This document shows, piece by piece, positions 33,777-42,935 of a stretch of 64,000 bases of DNA. Position 1 is the stretch's first letter, and every line of letters begins with the position of its first letter. Source of the stretch: Streptomyces canus (GTDB lineage Bacteria > Actinomycetota > Actinomycetes > Streptomycetales > Streptomycetaceae); NCBI RefSeq assembly GCF_030815415.1, contig NZ_JAUSWW010000001.1, positions 7,688,001 through 7,752,000 of the forward strand. Reading direction: 5' to 3'. The notes under the pieces were generated by a model. That model was not told the DNA's origin and did not search any database. It saw nothing but the letters and a program-made list of their open reading frames with translations. The position numbers and the translations under genes were made by a program.

Positions 33777-34889
33777 ATGTCTCGTCGTACCGCTCTGATC
33801 GCCACGACGGCCCTCGCCCTCGGCACCGCCGTGGCCGTCCTCCCCACCCAGGCCCAGGCCGCGACCGTGGTCGTGGACACCTCGGCCGAGCTGAGCAGCG
33901 CCATATCCGGCGCCATCGCCGGCACGGTCATCCAGGTCCGCGGCGGCACCTACTACCCGACGGCCACCCTGCAGTCCACGGCCAACGGCACCTCGTCCTC
34001 GCCGGTCCAGCTCACCGCCTACGGCTCGGAGACCGTCAAGATCGACGGCTCGAACCTGCCCGCCGGCGACTGGATCTTCAAGCTGACCGCGGACTACTGG
34101 AACGTCTCCAACATCACCTTCCAGAACTCCCCGGACAGCGCCGTCGTCTGCCAGTCCTGCACCGGCACGGTGTGGAACAACATCAAGACCATCAACGGCG
34201 GCGACTCCGGCTTCACGCTCACCGGCGACGGGACCGTCAACAACACGGTCAAAAACATCGACTCCTACGGCCACTACGACGCCGCCAACCACGGCGAGAA
34301 CGCCGACGGCATCGCCGTGAAGTTCGGCTCCGGCACCGGCAACCTGATCACCGGCGCCCGCCTCTACAACAACTCGGACGACGGTCTGGACTTCTGGTCC
34401 TTCTCCTCGCCCGTCACCGTCGAGCACACCTGGGCCATGGGCAACGGCGTCAACCGCTGGTCCGACTCGGCCTTCGCGGGCGACGGCAACGGCTACAAGC
34501 TGGGCGGCGACGGCGAGGTCGTCGCGCACGTCATCAACAACTCGGCGGCCTGGGGCAACGCCGGCAACGGGTTCACCGAGAACTCCAACAAGGGCGCGAT
34601 CGTCATCAACCGCACCACCGCCTACGCCAACAGCAAGTGGGGCTACTACTTCGCCACCGGCGCCGCCAAGCTCGGCAAGAACCTCGCCGTCAGCAACAGC
34701 GGCGGCTCGGTCAGCAAGGGCTCGTCGGTCACCTCGTCCGGCAACAACTGGGACTCCGGCATCGCGACGCCGGCCTTCATCTCCACGAACGCGTCGACGA
34801 CGTACAACGCCCGCAGCTCCAGCGGCACCCTGCCGGCCACGACCTTCCTCACCACGGGGTCGACGACCATCGGCGCCACCATGAACTGA
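33777..34889 (+). CDS. Secreted pectate lyase, polysaccharide lyase family 9 (first copy)
   Basis: A 370-residue PL9 beta-helix enzyme with a signal peptide to about residue 28 (LALGTAVAVLPTQAQA). The calcium-binding segments are GENADGIAVKFGSGTG and NNSDDGLDFWSF. NGYKLGG supplies the catalytic lysine known from PelL/Pel9A. PL9 enzymes are endo-pectate lyases that accept partly methylated substrate. A close paralogue lies at 38194. It has its own leader with GAAAAGGA before the ATG and begins a new transcription unit after the hydrolase gene. Confidence 0.92.
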   Translation: MSRRTALIATTALALGTAVAVLPTQAQAATVVVDTSAELSSAISGAIAGTVIQVRGGTYYPTATLQSTANGTSSSPVQLTAYGSETVKIDGSNLPAGDWIFKLTADYWNVSNITFQNSPDSAVVCQSCTGTVWNNIKTINGGDSGFTLTGDGTVNNTVKNIDSYGHYDAANHGENADGIAVKFGSGTGNLITGARLYNNSDDGLDFWSFSSPVTVEHTWAMGNGVNRWSDSAFAGDGNGYKLGGDGEVVAHVINNSAAWGNAGNGFTENSNKGAIVINRTTAYANSKWGYYFATGAAKLGKNLAVSNSGGSVSKGSSVTSSGNNWDSGIATPAFISTNASTTYNARSSSGTLPATTFLTTGSTTIGATMN

Positions 34890-34904
34890 CCTTCCGGGGT
34901 GCTT

Positions 34905-34928
34905 GACCCGTTTTTTGCCCGGCGGGTC
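34905..34928 (+). terminator. Weak hairpin with T-tract after the first PL9 gene
   Basis: GACCCG (34905-34910) and CGGGTC (34923-34928) form a six-base stem around a loop containing six Ts. It lies 15 bases past the stop codon. Stability is modest, so partial read-through is likely. Confidence 0.35.
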
Positions 34929-34965
34929 TCGCGCCCACCCGGGTGACGCGCGTAGAACGTTTGTC

Positions 34966-35763
34966 ATGCATAAGCCACTGCGTATCGCGGCGATCGCCGC
35001 AGCGTGTGCCGTCACCGGCGCCGCCCTCTACGGCGCCGGTGCGGCCACGGCCGGCCAGTCCACCGCGAACAGCACCCACGAGCCCTACAACATCGGGCTC
35101 CTGGTGAAAGACATCGACACCTACTACGGCACCACGCTCGACGCCAACGGCGTCTACCAGGCGTCCACGAGCAGCCAGTACGCCAAGGACCTGGCGAAGC
35201 TCGACGCGGCCGCCAGGAAGCAGATCGACAAGTCGGCCCGCAAGGCGCTGAAGAAGGGCGACAAGCCCGCGGTCGTCTTCGACATCGACGACACGCTGCT
35301 GCTCAGCCTCGACTACGAGAAGAAGACCAACTACACGTACAACGCCACCACGTGGGCCGACTACGTGAACAAGGCCGACCGCCCGGCCGTCTTCGGCAGC
35401 CCCGAGCTGGTCCGGTACGCCGAGTCCAAGGGCGTCGAGGTCTTCTACAACTCGGGTCTGTCCGACGCGCAGCGCTCCGCGGCCGTCGAGAACCTGAAGA
35501 AGATCGGCGCCGATGTGAACCTCGACGCCGACCACGTGTTCCTCAAGGACAAGGCCAACCCGCCGTCCTACCTCAGCGCCTGCGCCACGCCGGGCACCTG
35601 GACCTGCACGACCGTGCAGTACAAGTCCGGCACCCGCAAGCACATCGAGCAGGACCTCGGGTACGACATCGTCGCCAACTTCGGTGACCAGTACTCCGAC
35701 CTGGACGGCGGCTACGCCGACAGGACGTACAAGCTCCCGAACCCGACGTACTTCGTCAGCTAG
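34966..35763 (+). CDS. Secreted HAD-family acid phosphatase (class B/IIIB type)
   Basis: A 265-residue exported phosphatase with a signal peptide to about residue 29 (ALYGAGAATAGQS). Motif I is VVFDIDDTLLLSLDY, motif III lies in KSGTRKHIEQDLGY, and motif IV is in NFGDQYSDLDGG. It dephosphorylates small phosphomonoesters outside the cell. TAGAAC lies eight bases before the ATG and no ribosome-binding site is evident, which suggests a leaderless mRNA. It has no obvious pectin function and may be a bystander. Its TAG stop overlaps the stop of the convergent double-GH43 gene (CTAG). Confidence 0.85.
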   Translation: MHKPLRIAAIAAACAVTGAALYGAGAATAGQSTANSTHEPYNIGLLVKDIDTYYGTTLDANGVYQASTSSQYAKDLAKLDAAARKQIDKSARKALKKGDKPAVVFDIDDTLLLSLDYEKKTNYTYNATTWADYVNKADRPAVFGSPELVRYAESKGVEVFYNSGLSDAQRSAAVENLKKIGADVNLDADHVFLKDKANPPSYLSACATPGTWTCTTVQYKSGTRKHIEQDLGYDIVANFGDQYSDLDGGYADRTYKLPNPTYFVS

Positions 35764-37970
35764 TTCTTCCTGACCGGCTTGATCCCCTCCAGGGTCGGCA
35801 CCACCGGCAGAATCGATCCGTCGGCCGCGAACTCCATGCGGTCGACGGTCGTCTCCCGGTGCATGCCGTCCCCGCCCGCCTTGCCCGGCCCGTTCAGGGC
35901 GAACCGGTGGTAGACGATGTACCAGTCGTCGGTGCCGGGCGTGTTCACCACGGAGTGATGGCCGGTGGCGAGGATGCCGTACTCGGGACGCTTGGACAGG
36001 ATCGTCCCCTTCTTGGTCCACGGGCCGAGCGGGGACGGTCCCGTCGCGTAGGCGACGTGGTAGTTCTCGCTGCGGGTGTCGTCCTCGGACCACATGAAGT
36101 AGTACGTGCCCTTCCGCTTGATCACGAAGGATCCCTCGCGGAAGTTGTCCGGGGTGATGTCCTTGACCTCCGTCGGGTCGTACGAGGTCATGTCGTCGTT
36201 CAGCGGCACGACGTATCCGTGGCCGTTGCCCCAGTAGAGATACGACGTCCCGTCGTCGTCCGTGTACACGGCGGGGTCGATCATCTGGCCCTGGAACGAT
36301 CCGCCCTTGGCCACCAGCGGCTTGCCCAGCGCGTCCTTGAACGGGCCGGCGGGGGAGTCGGCCACCGCCACGCCGATCTGCTGCTCGGCACAGAAGTAGA
36401 AGTAGTACCTGCCGTCCCGCTCGGCGATGGCCGGTGCCCAGGCGTACTTGTCCGCCCAGGTGACGTCCGGACCGAGGTCCAGGATGACGCCGTGGTCCTT
36501 CCAGTGGACCAGGTCCTTGGACGAGTACGCCTTGAAGCGGGTGCCGCCCCAGCCCTGGAAGCCGTCCGTCGTCGGATAGATCCAGTACTCGCCGTTCAGA
36601 TAGTGCACATCCGGGTCGGCGTTGAGCCCGGGCAGGACGGGACTCCCGGTCCGTACCGCCTCCACCGTCCAGGTGCGCCTGGTGCCGTCGGCGGCCGTCA
36701 CGGTGTACGTCTGCGGCTTGCGGAAGTCGCGGCGGGTACCGGACCGGGGGCTGGCGGTGGCACCTGCACCGATCGCGAGCTTCGGTGCCAGGCGCGCGAG
36801 GTCCGCGTCCGGCCGCATCGGCAGCACGACCTTCGAGGCGGCCTCCGTGACGATGGCGTACCCCTTCTGGTCCTTCGCCGTCACGTCGACGACCGAGGTG
36901 GGGGTCGACGGGTAGGCCGCCAGCAGCCGGTCGTACTCGTCCTGCGTCACCGGAAGTACCGTTCCGTGCCGGGGACTTGCCGGGAGCTGGTAGTCCGTCG
37001 ACGGCGTCCACCGGCCCGAGTCGAGGTCGGTCGTCTCGAAGGGGACGTACCCGCGACCGCCGTACTCGTCGATGAAGAGGTACCACTTCTCCTCGGTGTT
37101 CGACTTGAACACCGTCGGCCCCTCGCCGCGCGACATCGCGCCACTGCCGACACAGTCCGCGACGAAGTCGTACGTCGTCGAGGTCAGGGAGGTCGACTTC
37201 TCCGCGGTGATGAACTTCGAGCAGGGGCTGGAGGAGCTGGGGTCCCGCTCGTCCTTGGTGTAGCGGTAGTAGGTGTCCTTGTGCTTCACCACCGTCGAGT
37301 CGATGACCGAGTAACCCGGGTCGTCCCAGACCTTCGGCTCGCTGAAGGTGCGGAAGTCCTTCGTGGTCGCGTACAGCATCTTGTTGTACGTCGATCCCGT
37401 GTGGTCGGGGTCGTCGTCGGCGTACAGCTTCGACGCCCAGAAGACGACGTACTCGCCGAGGGCGTCGTCCCAGTAGGCCTCCGGCGCCCAGGTGTTGCCC
37501 GCGGAGTCGGGGGAGACCTTCACCAGGCGCTGGTCGGTCCAGTGGACCAGGTCGGTGGACTCCCAGACCATGATCGACTTGCTGCCGTGCCGCTGGACGT
37601 GGTCCCAACTGCCACTGCTGTTGCGGTACATGCGCAGGTCGGTGGCGATCAGATAGAACTTGTCGCCCTTGGGGGAGCGGATCACGAACGGGTCGCGCAG
37701 CCCCTTCTCGCCGGTCGTCGAGGTCAGGACCGGCTTTCCGGCGTTCAGCTCACGCCAGTGCAGCGGGTCGTTGCCACGGCTGAGGGCATAGCGGATCTGC
37801 TCGCCGTCGGCGGTGCCCTCGCCGGTGAAGTAGGTGAAGAGATATCCGGCGTACTTGGGCTTGTTCACGGGTGGAGCTCCGGAGTTGGCGGTACTGGGCG
37901 GGGCCGACAGCAGGCCGAGCAGAAGGGCGAGGAGGGGGAGCAGGAGCGTGCGAGCGGTGCGGGGGCGCAT
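35760..37970 (-). CDS. Secreted double-domain GH43 glycoside hydrolase
   Basis: A 736-residue secreted protein. Signal peptide about 1-28 (TARTLLLPLLALLLGLLSAPP). A first GH43 propeller (about 38-345) has KGLRDPFVI, SVIDSTVVKHKDTYY and RGEGPTVFKSN as likely base, modulator and acid. An Ig-like DUF5018-type linker (about 350-430) begins VVDVTAKDQKGYAIV. A second GH43 propeller (about 440-720) has LNADPDVHY, GQMIDPAVYTDDDGTSYLYW and NFREGSFVIKRKGTYY. Both carboxylate triads look intact. Likely targets are arabinan, arabinogalactan or galactan side chains of pectin. It is convergent with the phosphatase gene, sharing the CTAG at their stops. Confidence 0.88.
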   Translation of the reverse strand: MRPRTARTLLLPLLALLLGLLSAPPSTANSGAPPVNKPKYAGYLFTYFTGEGTADGEQIRYALSRGNDPLHWRELNAGKPVLTSTTGEKGLRDPFVIRSPKGDKFYLIATDLRMYRNSSGSWDHVQRHGSKSIMVWESTDLVHWTDQRLVKVSPDSAGNTWAPEAYWDDALGEYVVFWASKLYADDDPDHTGSTYNKMLYATTKDFRTFSEPKVWDDPGYSVIDSTVVKHKDTYYRYTKDERDPSSSSPCSKFITAEKSTSLTSTTYDFVADCVGSGAMSRGEGPTVFKSNTEEKWYLFIDEYGGRGYVPFETTDLDSGRWTPSTDYQLPASPRHGTVLPVTQDEYDRLLAAYPSTPTSVVDVTAKDQKGYAIVTEAASKVVLPMRPDADLARLAPKLAIGAGATASPRSGTRRDFRKPQTYTVTAADGTRRTWTVEAVRTGSPVLPGLNADPDVHYLNGEYWIYPTTDGFQGWGGTRFKAYSSKDLVHWKDHGVILDLGPDVTWADKYAWAPAIAERDGRYYFYFCAEQQIGVAVADSPAGPFKDALGKPLVAKGGSFQGQMIDPAVYTDDDGTSYLYWGNGHGYVVPLNDDMTSYDPTEVKDITPDNFREGSFVIKRKGTYYFMWSEDDTRSENYHVAYATGPSPLGPWTKKGTILSKRPEYGILATGHHSVVNTPGTDDWYIVYHRFALNGPGKAGGDGMHRETTVDRMEFAADGSILPVVPTLEGIKPVRKN

Positions 37971-38193
37971 GACACATCCTGTGTGAGTGTGGGGGTTTGT
38001 GTTCGATCGGAGTGTCATCGGTGGGGCGGGACGCGTCAATCGGTGTGCGGGGGATGGGCGACACCGAAACTTTCGATCGATCTTCACGCTCCGCGGCAAC
38101 TTTTACGGGCGCGGCGGCGACCTGGATGCAGAAACGGGCCGGGGCGGCCCCTCCGGCCCGTTTCGCCTCCATCGCCTAGGAAAGGAACGCCCC

Positions 38194-39348
38194 GTGCGTC
38201 AGAGCACCGGACGCCACCGCAGGACCCGAACGCTCTCCGTCGCCGCGGCGGTGGCCGTCGCCGCGGGGGCGGGCGGCGTCTACCTCGGCCTGTCGAACGG
38301 CGACGCCGAGGCCGCTTCGTCGACGGTCACCGTGACCACCACCGCACAGCTCGAAGCAGCCGTGAAGAGCGCCGCCGCGGGCACCACCATCCAGCTCCGC
38401 GCCGGCACGTACTACCCGACGGCCACCCTCAAGTCGACCGCGAACGGGACGAGTTCGGCGCGGATCACACTCCAGGCGTACGGCAGCGAGAAGGTCAAGG
38501 TCGACGGCTCCAAGCTGGCCGACGGGTCCTGGCTGGCCGGGATCTACGGCGACTACTGGACCGTGCAGAACCTGACCTTCCAGAACTCCCCGGCCCAGGG
38601 CTTCGTCGTGACCTCGTCCGTGGGCGGCGTCTTCAAGAACCTCGTCACCGCGAACAACGGCGACTCCGGGTTCACGCTGCGCGGCGACGGCACGACGAAC
38701 AACCTCGTGCAGAACCTGGACAGTCACGGCAACTACGACCCGGCCGGGCACGGGCAGAACGCCGACGGCATCGCGGTCAAGTTCGGCTCCGGCACCGGCA
38801 ACAGGATCACCGGAGCCCGTCTCTACAACAACTCGGATGACGGTCTCGACCTCTGGCAGTTCTCCTCCCCCGTCACCATCGAGCACTCCTGGGCCTTCGG
38901 CAACGGCAAGAACCGCTGGAACGACTCGGCCTTCGAGGGCAACGGCAACGGCTACAAGCTGGGCGGCGGGGGTGTCACGGTCGCGCACGTCGTCAACAAC
39001 AACGCGGCCTGGGACAACACGCTGAACGGGTTCACCGAGAACTCCAACCCGGGCGCGATCGTCCTGAACCGCAACACGGCGTACGCCAACGCCGAGGCGG
39101 GCTTCTACTTCGCCACGGGCAAGGCCCGCCTGGCGCGGAACCTGGCCGTGGGCAACAAGGGCGGCCTGTCCAAGCTGGGCTCGTCGACGGTGTCCGCCGC
39201 GAACAACTGGGACGGCGGGGTCTCGACGCCGTCCTTCAAGTCCACGGACGCCACAACGGCGTACAGCGCGCGGAAGTCGGACGGTTCGCTCCAGGCCACC
39301 ACCTTCCTCACCACCGGCTCGACCGCCATCGGTTCGACGATGAACTGA
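38194..39348 (+). CDS. Secreted pectate lyase, polysaccharide lyase family 9 (second copy)
   Basis: A 384-residue PL9 enzyme, clear paralogue of the one at 33777. Signal or anchor-like N-terminus with RRTRTLSVAAAVAVAAGAGG to about residue 41. GQNADGIAVKFGSGTGN, NNSDDGLDLWQFSSP and GNGYKLGGGG carry the calcium site and catalytic lysine. GTG start is preceded by AGGAAAGGAACG at good spacing. It is divergent from the double GH43. The two PL9 genes bracket the phosphatase and the GH43, consistent with a segmental duplication followed by insertion. A strong terminator follows. Confidence 0.92.
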   Translation: MRQSTGRHRRTRTLSVAAAVAVAAGAGGVYLGLSNGDAEAASSTVTVTTTAQLEAAVKSAAAGTTIQLRAGTYYPTATLKSTANGTSSARITLQAYGSEKVKVDGSKLADGSWLAGIYGDYWTVQNLTFQNSPAQGFVVTSSVGGVFKNLVTANNGDSGFTLRGDGTTNNLVQNLDSHGNYDPAGHGQNADGIAVKFGSGTGNRITGARLYNNSDDGLDLWQFSSPVTIEHSWAFGNGKNRWNDSAFEGNGNGYKLGGGGVTVAHVVNNNAAWDNTLNGFTENSNPGAIVLNRNTAYANAEAGFYFATGKARLARNLAVGNKGGLSKLGSSTVSAANNWDGGVSTPSFKSTDATTAYSARKSDGSLQATTFLTTGSTAIGSTMN

Positions 39349-39360
39349 CCGCGGGAAACG

Positions 39361-39394
39361 GAACGCCCCGCCTGTCGTCACAGGCGGGGCGTTC
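39361..39394. terminator. Strong bidirectional terminator between PL9 and PL4 genes
   Basis: A perfect 15-bp stem, GAACGCCCCGCCTGT with ACAGGCGGGGCGTTC, encloses a CGTC tetraloop. It follows the PL9 stop by 12 bases and lies 51 bases past the convergent PL4 stop at 39446, so it can serve both. Confidence 0.85.
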
Positions 39395-39445
39395 TCTGTG
39401 CCGGCCGAGGGGGGCTCGGGCCGGCTACTGCTGACCGAGGGGGGC

Positions 39446-41128
39446 TCAGGTCAGCAGGTCCATGCAGTCGAACGACGTGCCCGGGCTGAGATAGGCCGTG
39501 CCCGTCGAACCACTGACGATCTCGAGCTTCAGGACGTTGTCCTGGGAGGTGTCCGTCTGCCACGCACTATTAGGGACGTTGAAGGTGAACGAATGGTTGT
39601 TCCCCCGGTATGAACCTGTGGTGAGAGAGCGGGTGTTGGGCTGAGCGGGGGCCGTGGGGACGGCCGAAACCCAGTCGTTCACGGTGACGCGCGGACGGCC
39701 GTTGAGGAAGGCGTCAGTGACACCGACCCTGAGAGTGTGCGCGGACGCGGCTTGTGCCTTGGTCAACTTGAAGTAGACCAGGATGCCGTCGTTGACGTCC
39801 TTCCAGATGTACGCGGGGAAGGACGCCGCCTCACTGCCGCCGCCGATCGTGACGTTGCCGGTCCACTTGGCCGCGCGGGCGTCGGACGGGTGCGCGTACG
39901 TCATCAGCTCGGCGTTCTTGAACTCCCCGGGCGTGCCGTCCCAGTCGCCGAGCCGCCAGATCGCCGAAGCGGTCGACGGGTCGCCCGTGACGGTCAGGCT
40001 GTTCAGGGCCGTCGTACCGCCCGCCGTGACCTTCACCGACGCGGTGTGCACGGCGAGTTCGCCCTTGTATACGGTCAGCGTGTACGTCCCCGGCAGCATC
40101 CCCTTGCAGGAGAACCCGCCCGTGCCCGCCGCGGCCTTCGCCCAGTACTGGGCGTCCGCGTTGGCGAAGCCCACGGTGTACGGGTACCTGGCGTCCATCC
40201 CCTTCAGCCCGACGCCCGCCACCTTGCCGCGGCCGGCCGCGCCGACCCAGCCGGTGATGCCGAGGCCGTCCACCCAGGAGGTGTCGAGCCTGGCGTGGAA
40301 GAGGGACGACGGGGGTGTACCGCCGTCGGTGAAGGCCAGCACGTACGGGCCCTGGAGGCCGAAGCGCTGGGGCTCCGTCTGGGCCTGGTTGTAGTGCAGG
40401 ATCTCGTAGAGCCCGGCGCCCAGGTCGTTGGAGTGGCGCAGCAGCGAGCGGTAGAAGGGGCCGCCCGAGGCCTTCTCGTGGTTGGAGCGCACCAGGTACA
40501 GACCGACCGAGCCGGTGGTGAAGCCGACGTGGTCGTAGTCGATGACGCGCTTGCCCGAGTAGTGCTTGGAGTGGGTCGTGCCGTCGCCGCGCTTCCAGAC
40601 GTCACCGGCCTCGATGACCTTGTCGGAGGCCTCGATCCAGGAGTCCGAGCCCTCGTTGGGGAACATCCCGGGCTTGAGGCGGACGAGGTAGCGGGTCGCG
40701 GTGAAGGAGGCGTCCGCCTTGTTCGTCCAGGCGTAGACGTTGTTCTGGCCGCTGCGGGCCGCGTACCACTGGGTGATCGCACCGTGGGCGACCTTCACCA
40801 GGATCGTCGACCCGGACCGCTTGATCGTCACGGTGGAGGCGCCGAGGCCGGACTCGACGTGCGAGTGCTTGCCGCCGTAGCCCTCGTACTCCTTGCCCTT
40901 GTAGGCGAGGGAGGTGATGTCGCCCGTCGACTTGGAGACCTTGAACACGAGCGAGGCACCGGTGTCGATGACGTAGTTCTTGCCGTCGTCCTGGTAGCCG
41001 AAGGCCGCGGCGGACGCCGACGACAGCAGTCCGGTGCCGCCCGCGACGGCGGCGCCGGTGGCGGCGACGCCGATCGCGGATGCCCCGAGCACGCGGCGGC
41101 GTGTGAGGTGTCTCTTGTGCGTGCTCAA
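39446..41128 (-). CDS. Secreted rhamnogalacturonan lyase, polysaccharide lyase family 4
   Basis: A 560-residue PL4 enzyme that cuts the Rha-GalA backbone of rhamnogalacturonan I by beta-elimination. Tat signal LTRRRVLGASAIGVAATGAA. The N-terminal beta-sandwich catalytic domain (about 40-320) includes YGGKHSHVESGLG, GMFPNEGSDSWIEASDK, HSKHYSGKRVIDYDHVGF and EILHYNQAQTEPQRFG. A fibronectin-like domain (about 325-400) follows with GMLPGTYTLTVYKGELAV, then a jelly-roll carbohydrate-binding domain (about 405-560). It is 31 bases downstream of the PL3 gene on the same strand, so the two form an operon. With the CE12 esterase at 26987 it completes attack on RG-I. Confidence 0.9.
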   Translation of the reverse strand: MSTHKRHLTRRRVLGASAIGVAATGAAVAGGTGLLSSASAAAFGYQDDGKNYVIDTGASLVFKVSKSTGDITSLAYKGKEYEGYGGKHSHVESGLGASTVTIKRSGSTILVKVAHGAITQWYAARSGQNNVYAWTNKADASFTATRYLVRLKPGMFPNEGSDSWIEASDKVIEAGDVWKRGDGTTHSKHYSGKRVIDYDHVGFTTGSVGLYLVRSNHEKASGGPFYRSLLRHSNDLGAGLYEILHYNQAQTEPQRFGLQGPYVLAFTDGGTPPSSLFHARLDTSWVDGLGITGWVGAAGRGKVAGVGLKGMDARYPYTVGFANADAQYWAKAAAGTGGFSCKGMLPGTYTLTVYKGELAVHTASVKVTAGGTTALNSLTVTGDPSTASAIWRLGDWDGTPGEFKNAELMTYAHPSDARAAKWTGNVTIGGGSEAASFPAYIWKDVNDGILVYFKLTKAQAASAHTLRVGVTDAFLNGRPRVTVNDWVSAVPTAPAQPNTRSLTTGSYRGNNHSFTFNVPNSAWQTDTSQDNVLKLEIVSGSTGTAYLSPGTSFDCMDLLT

Positions 41129-41159
41129 GGGGATCGCTCCGTCATGCTTGAAGGTTCAC

Positions 41160-41996
41160 TCACTCGTACGAAATGTCAGAGGAAGAGAATTTGCAGAAGG
41201 TTCCGTCGGCACCGGTACCGATCTGGGTCGGTTCGGCGCCCGTGTTGTTGCCCTTGAAGCGGACACAGGTCTTGATCTTCTTGCCGCTGTCGCCGTGGAT
41301 ACGGACCTTGCGCAGCGCGGCGGTGTCGCCGTAGTTCGTGTTGATGCCCACGATCGCGTTCATCGGCGCGGTCACGTCCACGTCGTTGAGGATGATCGTG
41401 CGCTTGTACTGCGTGGAGCAGTTGCCGCAACTGCGCACCAGCTTGCCGGAGTTCTCGACCTGGAACTTGGAGACGACCAGCTTGCCGGCCCCGTTGAACT
41501 GCAGGACCTTGTCCGAGCCGTTCTTCGCGCCGCCGCCGTAGACCGTGTACACGGACGAGGAGGACTTGCCCTTGAAGGTCGCCGCGTCCTCGCCGACATC
41601 CGTCCACCACACGTTCTGCAGCGTGCAGCTGCCCAGGCAGTGGACGCCGTCCGCGGCCGGGGTGCCGATGATCACGTTCTTCAGGACGGCACCGTCCGCC
41701 AGCTGGAAGACCGGGTCCTGGCCCTCGTCCTGACTGTCGCCGCCGAGGGCGCCGCTGCCGTAGAACTGCTTGTAGCCGCCGTTGTAGGTGCCCGTGACCT
41801 TGATGGTGCTGCTCACGGCCTGCTTGCCGGTGGCGGTCGGCCAGGAGGACGCGGCGCTCGCGGAGGACAGCATCGTCGTCGTGACGATCGCCGCACCCGT
41901 GAGACCGAGAGCCGAGGCTCCGGCGATCACCGCCCGGCGCTTGGAGGCCTGGCGGCGGTGGCGGACGCGCTGTTCAGCTCGTGCAGTCATGCCCAT
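41160..41996 (-). CDS. Secreted pectate lyase, polysaccharide lyase family 3
   Basis: A 278-residue PL3 pectate lyase. The signal peptide has a twin-arginine-like start (KRRAVIAGASALGLTGAAI), and mature protein starts near SSWPTATG. The short beta-helix contains ADGVHCLGSCTLQNVWWTDVGEDAATFKG in two adjacent blocks, the calcium-binding carboxylates of the family, and NCSTQYKRTI with the lysine-arginine region of the active site. Six cysteines are placed as in other PL3 enzymes. The start may be the ATG two codons in (MTARAEQ). It precedes and probably drives the PL4 gene. Confidence 0.9.
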   Translation of the reverse strand: MGMTARAEQRVRHRRQASKRRAVIAGASALGLTGAAIVTTTMLSSASAASSWPTATGKQAVSSTIKVTGTYNGGYKQFYGSGALGGDSQDEGQDPVFQLADGAVLKNVIIGTPAADGVHCLGSCTLQNVWWTDVGEDAATFKGKSSSSVYTVYGGGAKNGSDKVLQFNGAGKLVVSKFQVENSGKLVRSCGNCSTQYKRTIILNDVDVTAPMNAIVGINTNYGDTAALRKVRIHGDSGKKIKTCVRFKGNNTGAEPTQIGTGADGTFCKFSSSDISYE

Positions 41997-42074
41997 TCCT
42001 CGCGTGGGAGAGGATCCTTACGGCTCCTGGTCGCCACGGGTGAAGGAAAGGGTTGCCGGGTCTGCGGATTTTCT

Positions 42075-42935
42075 TTACGAATCCCCGTCGGAGGACGCGT
42101 CGTCGCCCGAGCGGGAGGCGAAGTCGCCCTTCACCGCGAGCCGTTCGCCGCCCGCGGTGCCGGTCGCGGTGTACCGGTCGTCGGCCGCGTCGCGGCCGCC
42201 GCGCTCATGGTCGTACTGCCCCGCGAACACCCACTCGCCCTTGGCGACCTTGCGGCCCTCCTTGAGCGTCCAGGTGTAGACGAGGAAGCCGTCCTTCTCC
42301 TCGGTCGTCAGCGTGAAGTCGTCCTCGGGCAGCGAGCGCCAGGCGCCGGTCGAGGTGATGCCGCCGGTCTGCGCGACCTTCAACTGCACGGTGAGCGCGG
42401 TCAGTTCCTCGGAGGTCTTCAGGGTGATGTTGCTCTGCGCCCAGAAGTCGTTGCTGTGCGGGTCGACCGAGCCGTCCGACCAGAGGGGGCCGTCCTCCTC
42501 GCCGGCGGCGGTGACCGGGGGCTGGGCGGTGGGGGTCGCGGAGGGCTGCTGCCGCGTGGGGGTGCCGTTGGGCTTCCTGGTCTCCTGGGCCTCGCCCGGC
42601 GACGGGTCGGCGGGTTCGACCGGCGCCCGGCTCGTCGCGTCCGGCGACGGCTCGGGGGTCGCCGTGGTCGCCACGGTCTGCTGCGGGGCGTCGTCCTTCA
42701 CCGCCGAGGCCACCGCGTAGCCGCCGACGCCGAGCACACACGCGACCGCGGCCGTGGCGCTGACCACCCGCACCCAGCCGAACACCGGCGGACGGGTCGC
42801 CCGGTGGTCCGAGCGGACCTCCTCGGCCATGCCGCGCTCGATCCGCGCCAGGATGCGCGCGCGATCGGGCTCGTGCTGTCCGGCCGCCTCGTGCAGCCGG
42901 GCGCGCAGCTCGTCGTGCACGTCCTGCTGCCTCAT
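42075..42935 (-). CDS. Membrane-anchored partner (probable anti-sigma factor) of the adjacent sigma factor
   Basis: A 286-residue protein with a cytoplasmic N-terminus of about 50 residues, one membrane helix (VRVVSATAAVACVLGVGGYAVAS, about 54-76), a Pro/Thr/Ser-rich stalk (about 85-145) and an extracellular domain to the end. The ATG overlaps the sigma-factor stop (ATGA), the usual order for a sigma/anti-sigma pair. No zinc-binding HxxxCxxC is present in the cytoplasmic part, so it would be a non-ZAS anti-sigma or a signal receiver. The outer domain includes TLTTEEKDGFLVYTWTLKEG and could sense the cell surface or a secreted substrate. Function is inferred from context. Confidence 0.72.
   Translation of the reverse strand: MRQQDVHDELRARLHEAAGQHEPDRARILARIERGMAEEVRSDHRATRPPVFGWVRVVSATAAVACVLGVGGYAVASAVKDDAPQQTVATTATPEPSPDATSRAPVEPADPSPGEAQETRKPNGTPTRQQPSATPTAQPPVTAAGEEDGPLWSDGSVDPHSNDFWAQSNITLKTSEELTALTVQLKVAQTGGITSTGAWRSLPEDDFTLTTEEKDGFLVYTWTLKEGRKVAKGEWVFAGQYDHERGGRDAADDRYTATGTAGGERLAVKGDFASRSGDDASSDGDS

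Noticed and set aside
34849..37608. Long minus-strand frame of about 900 codons across the double-GH43 region
   Set aside because: It is a frame-shifted shadow of the GH43 gene and the phosphatase; no motif or domain is visible.
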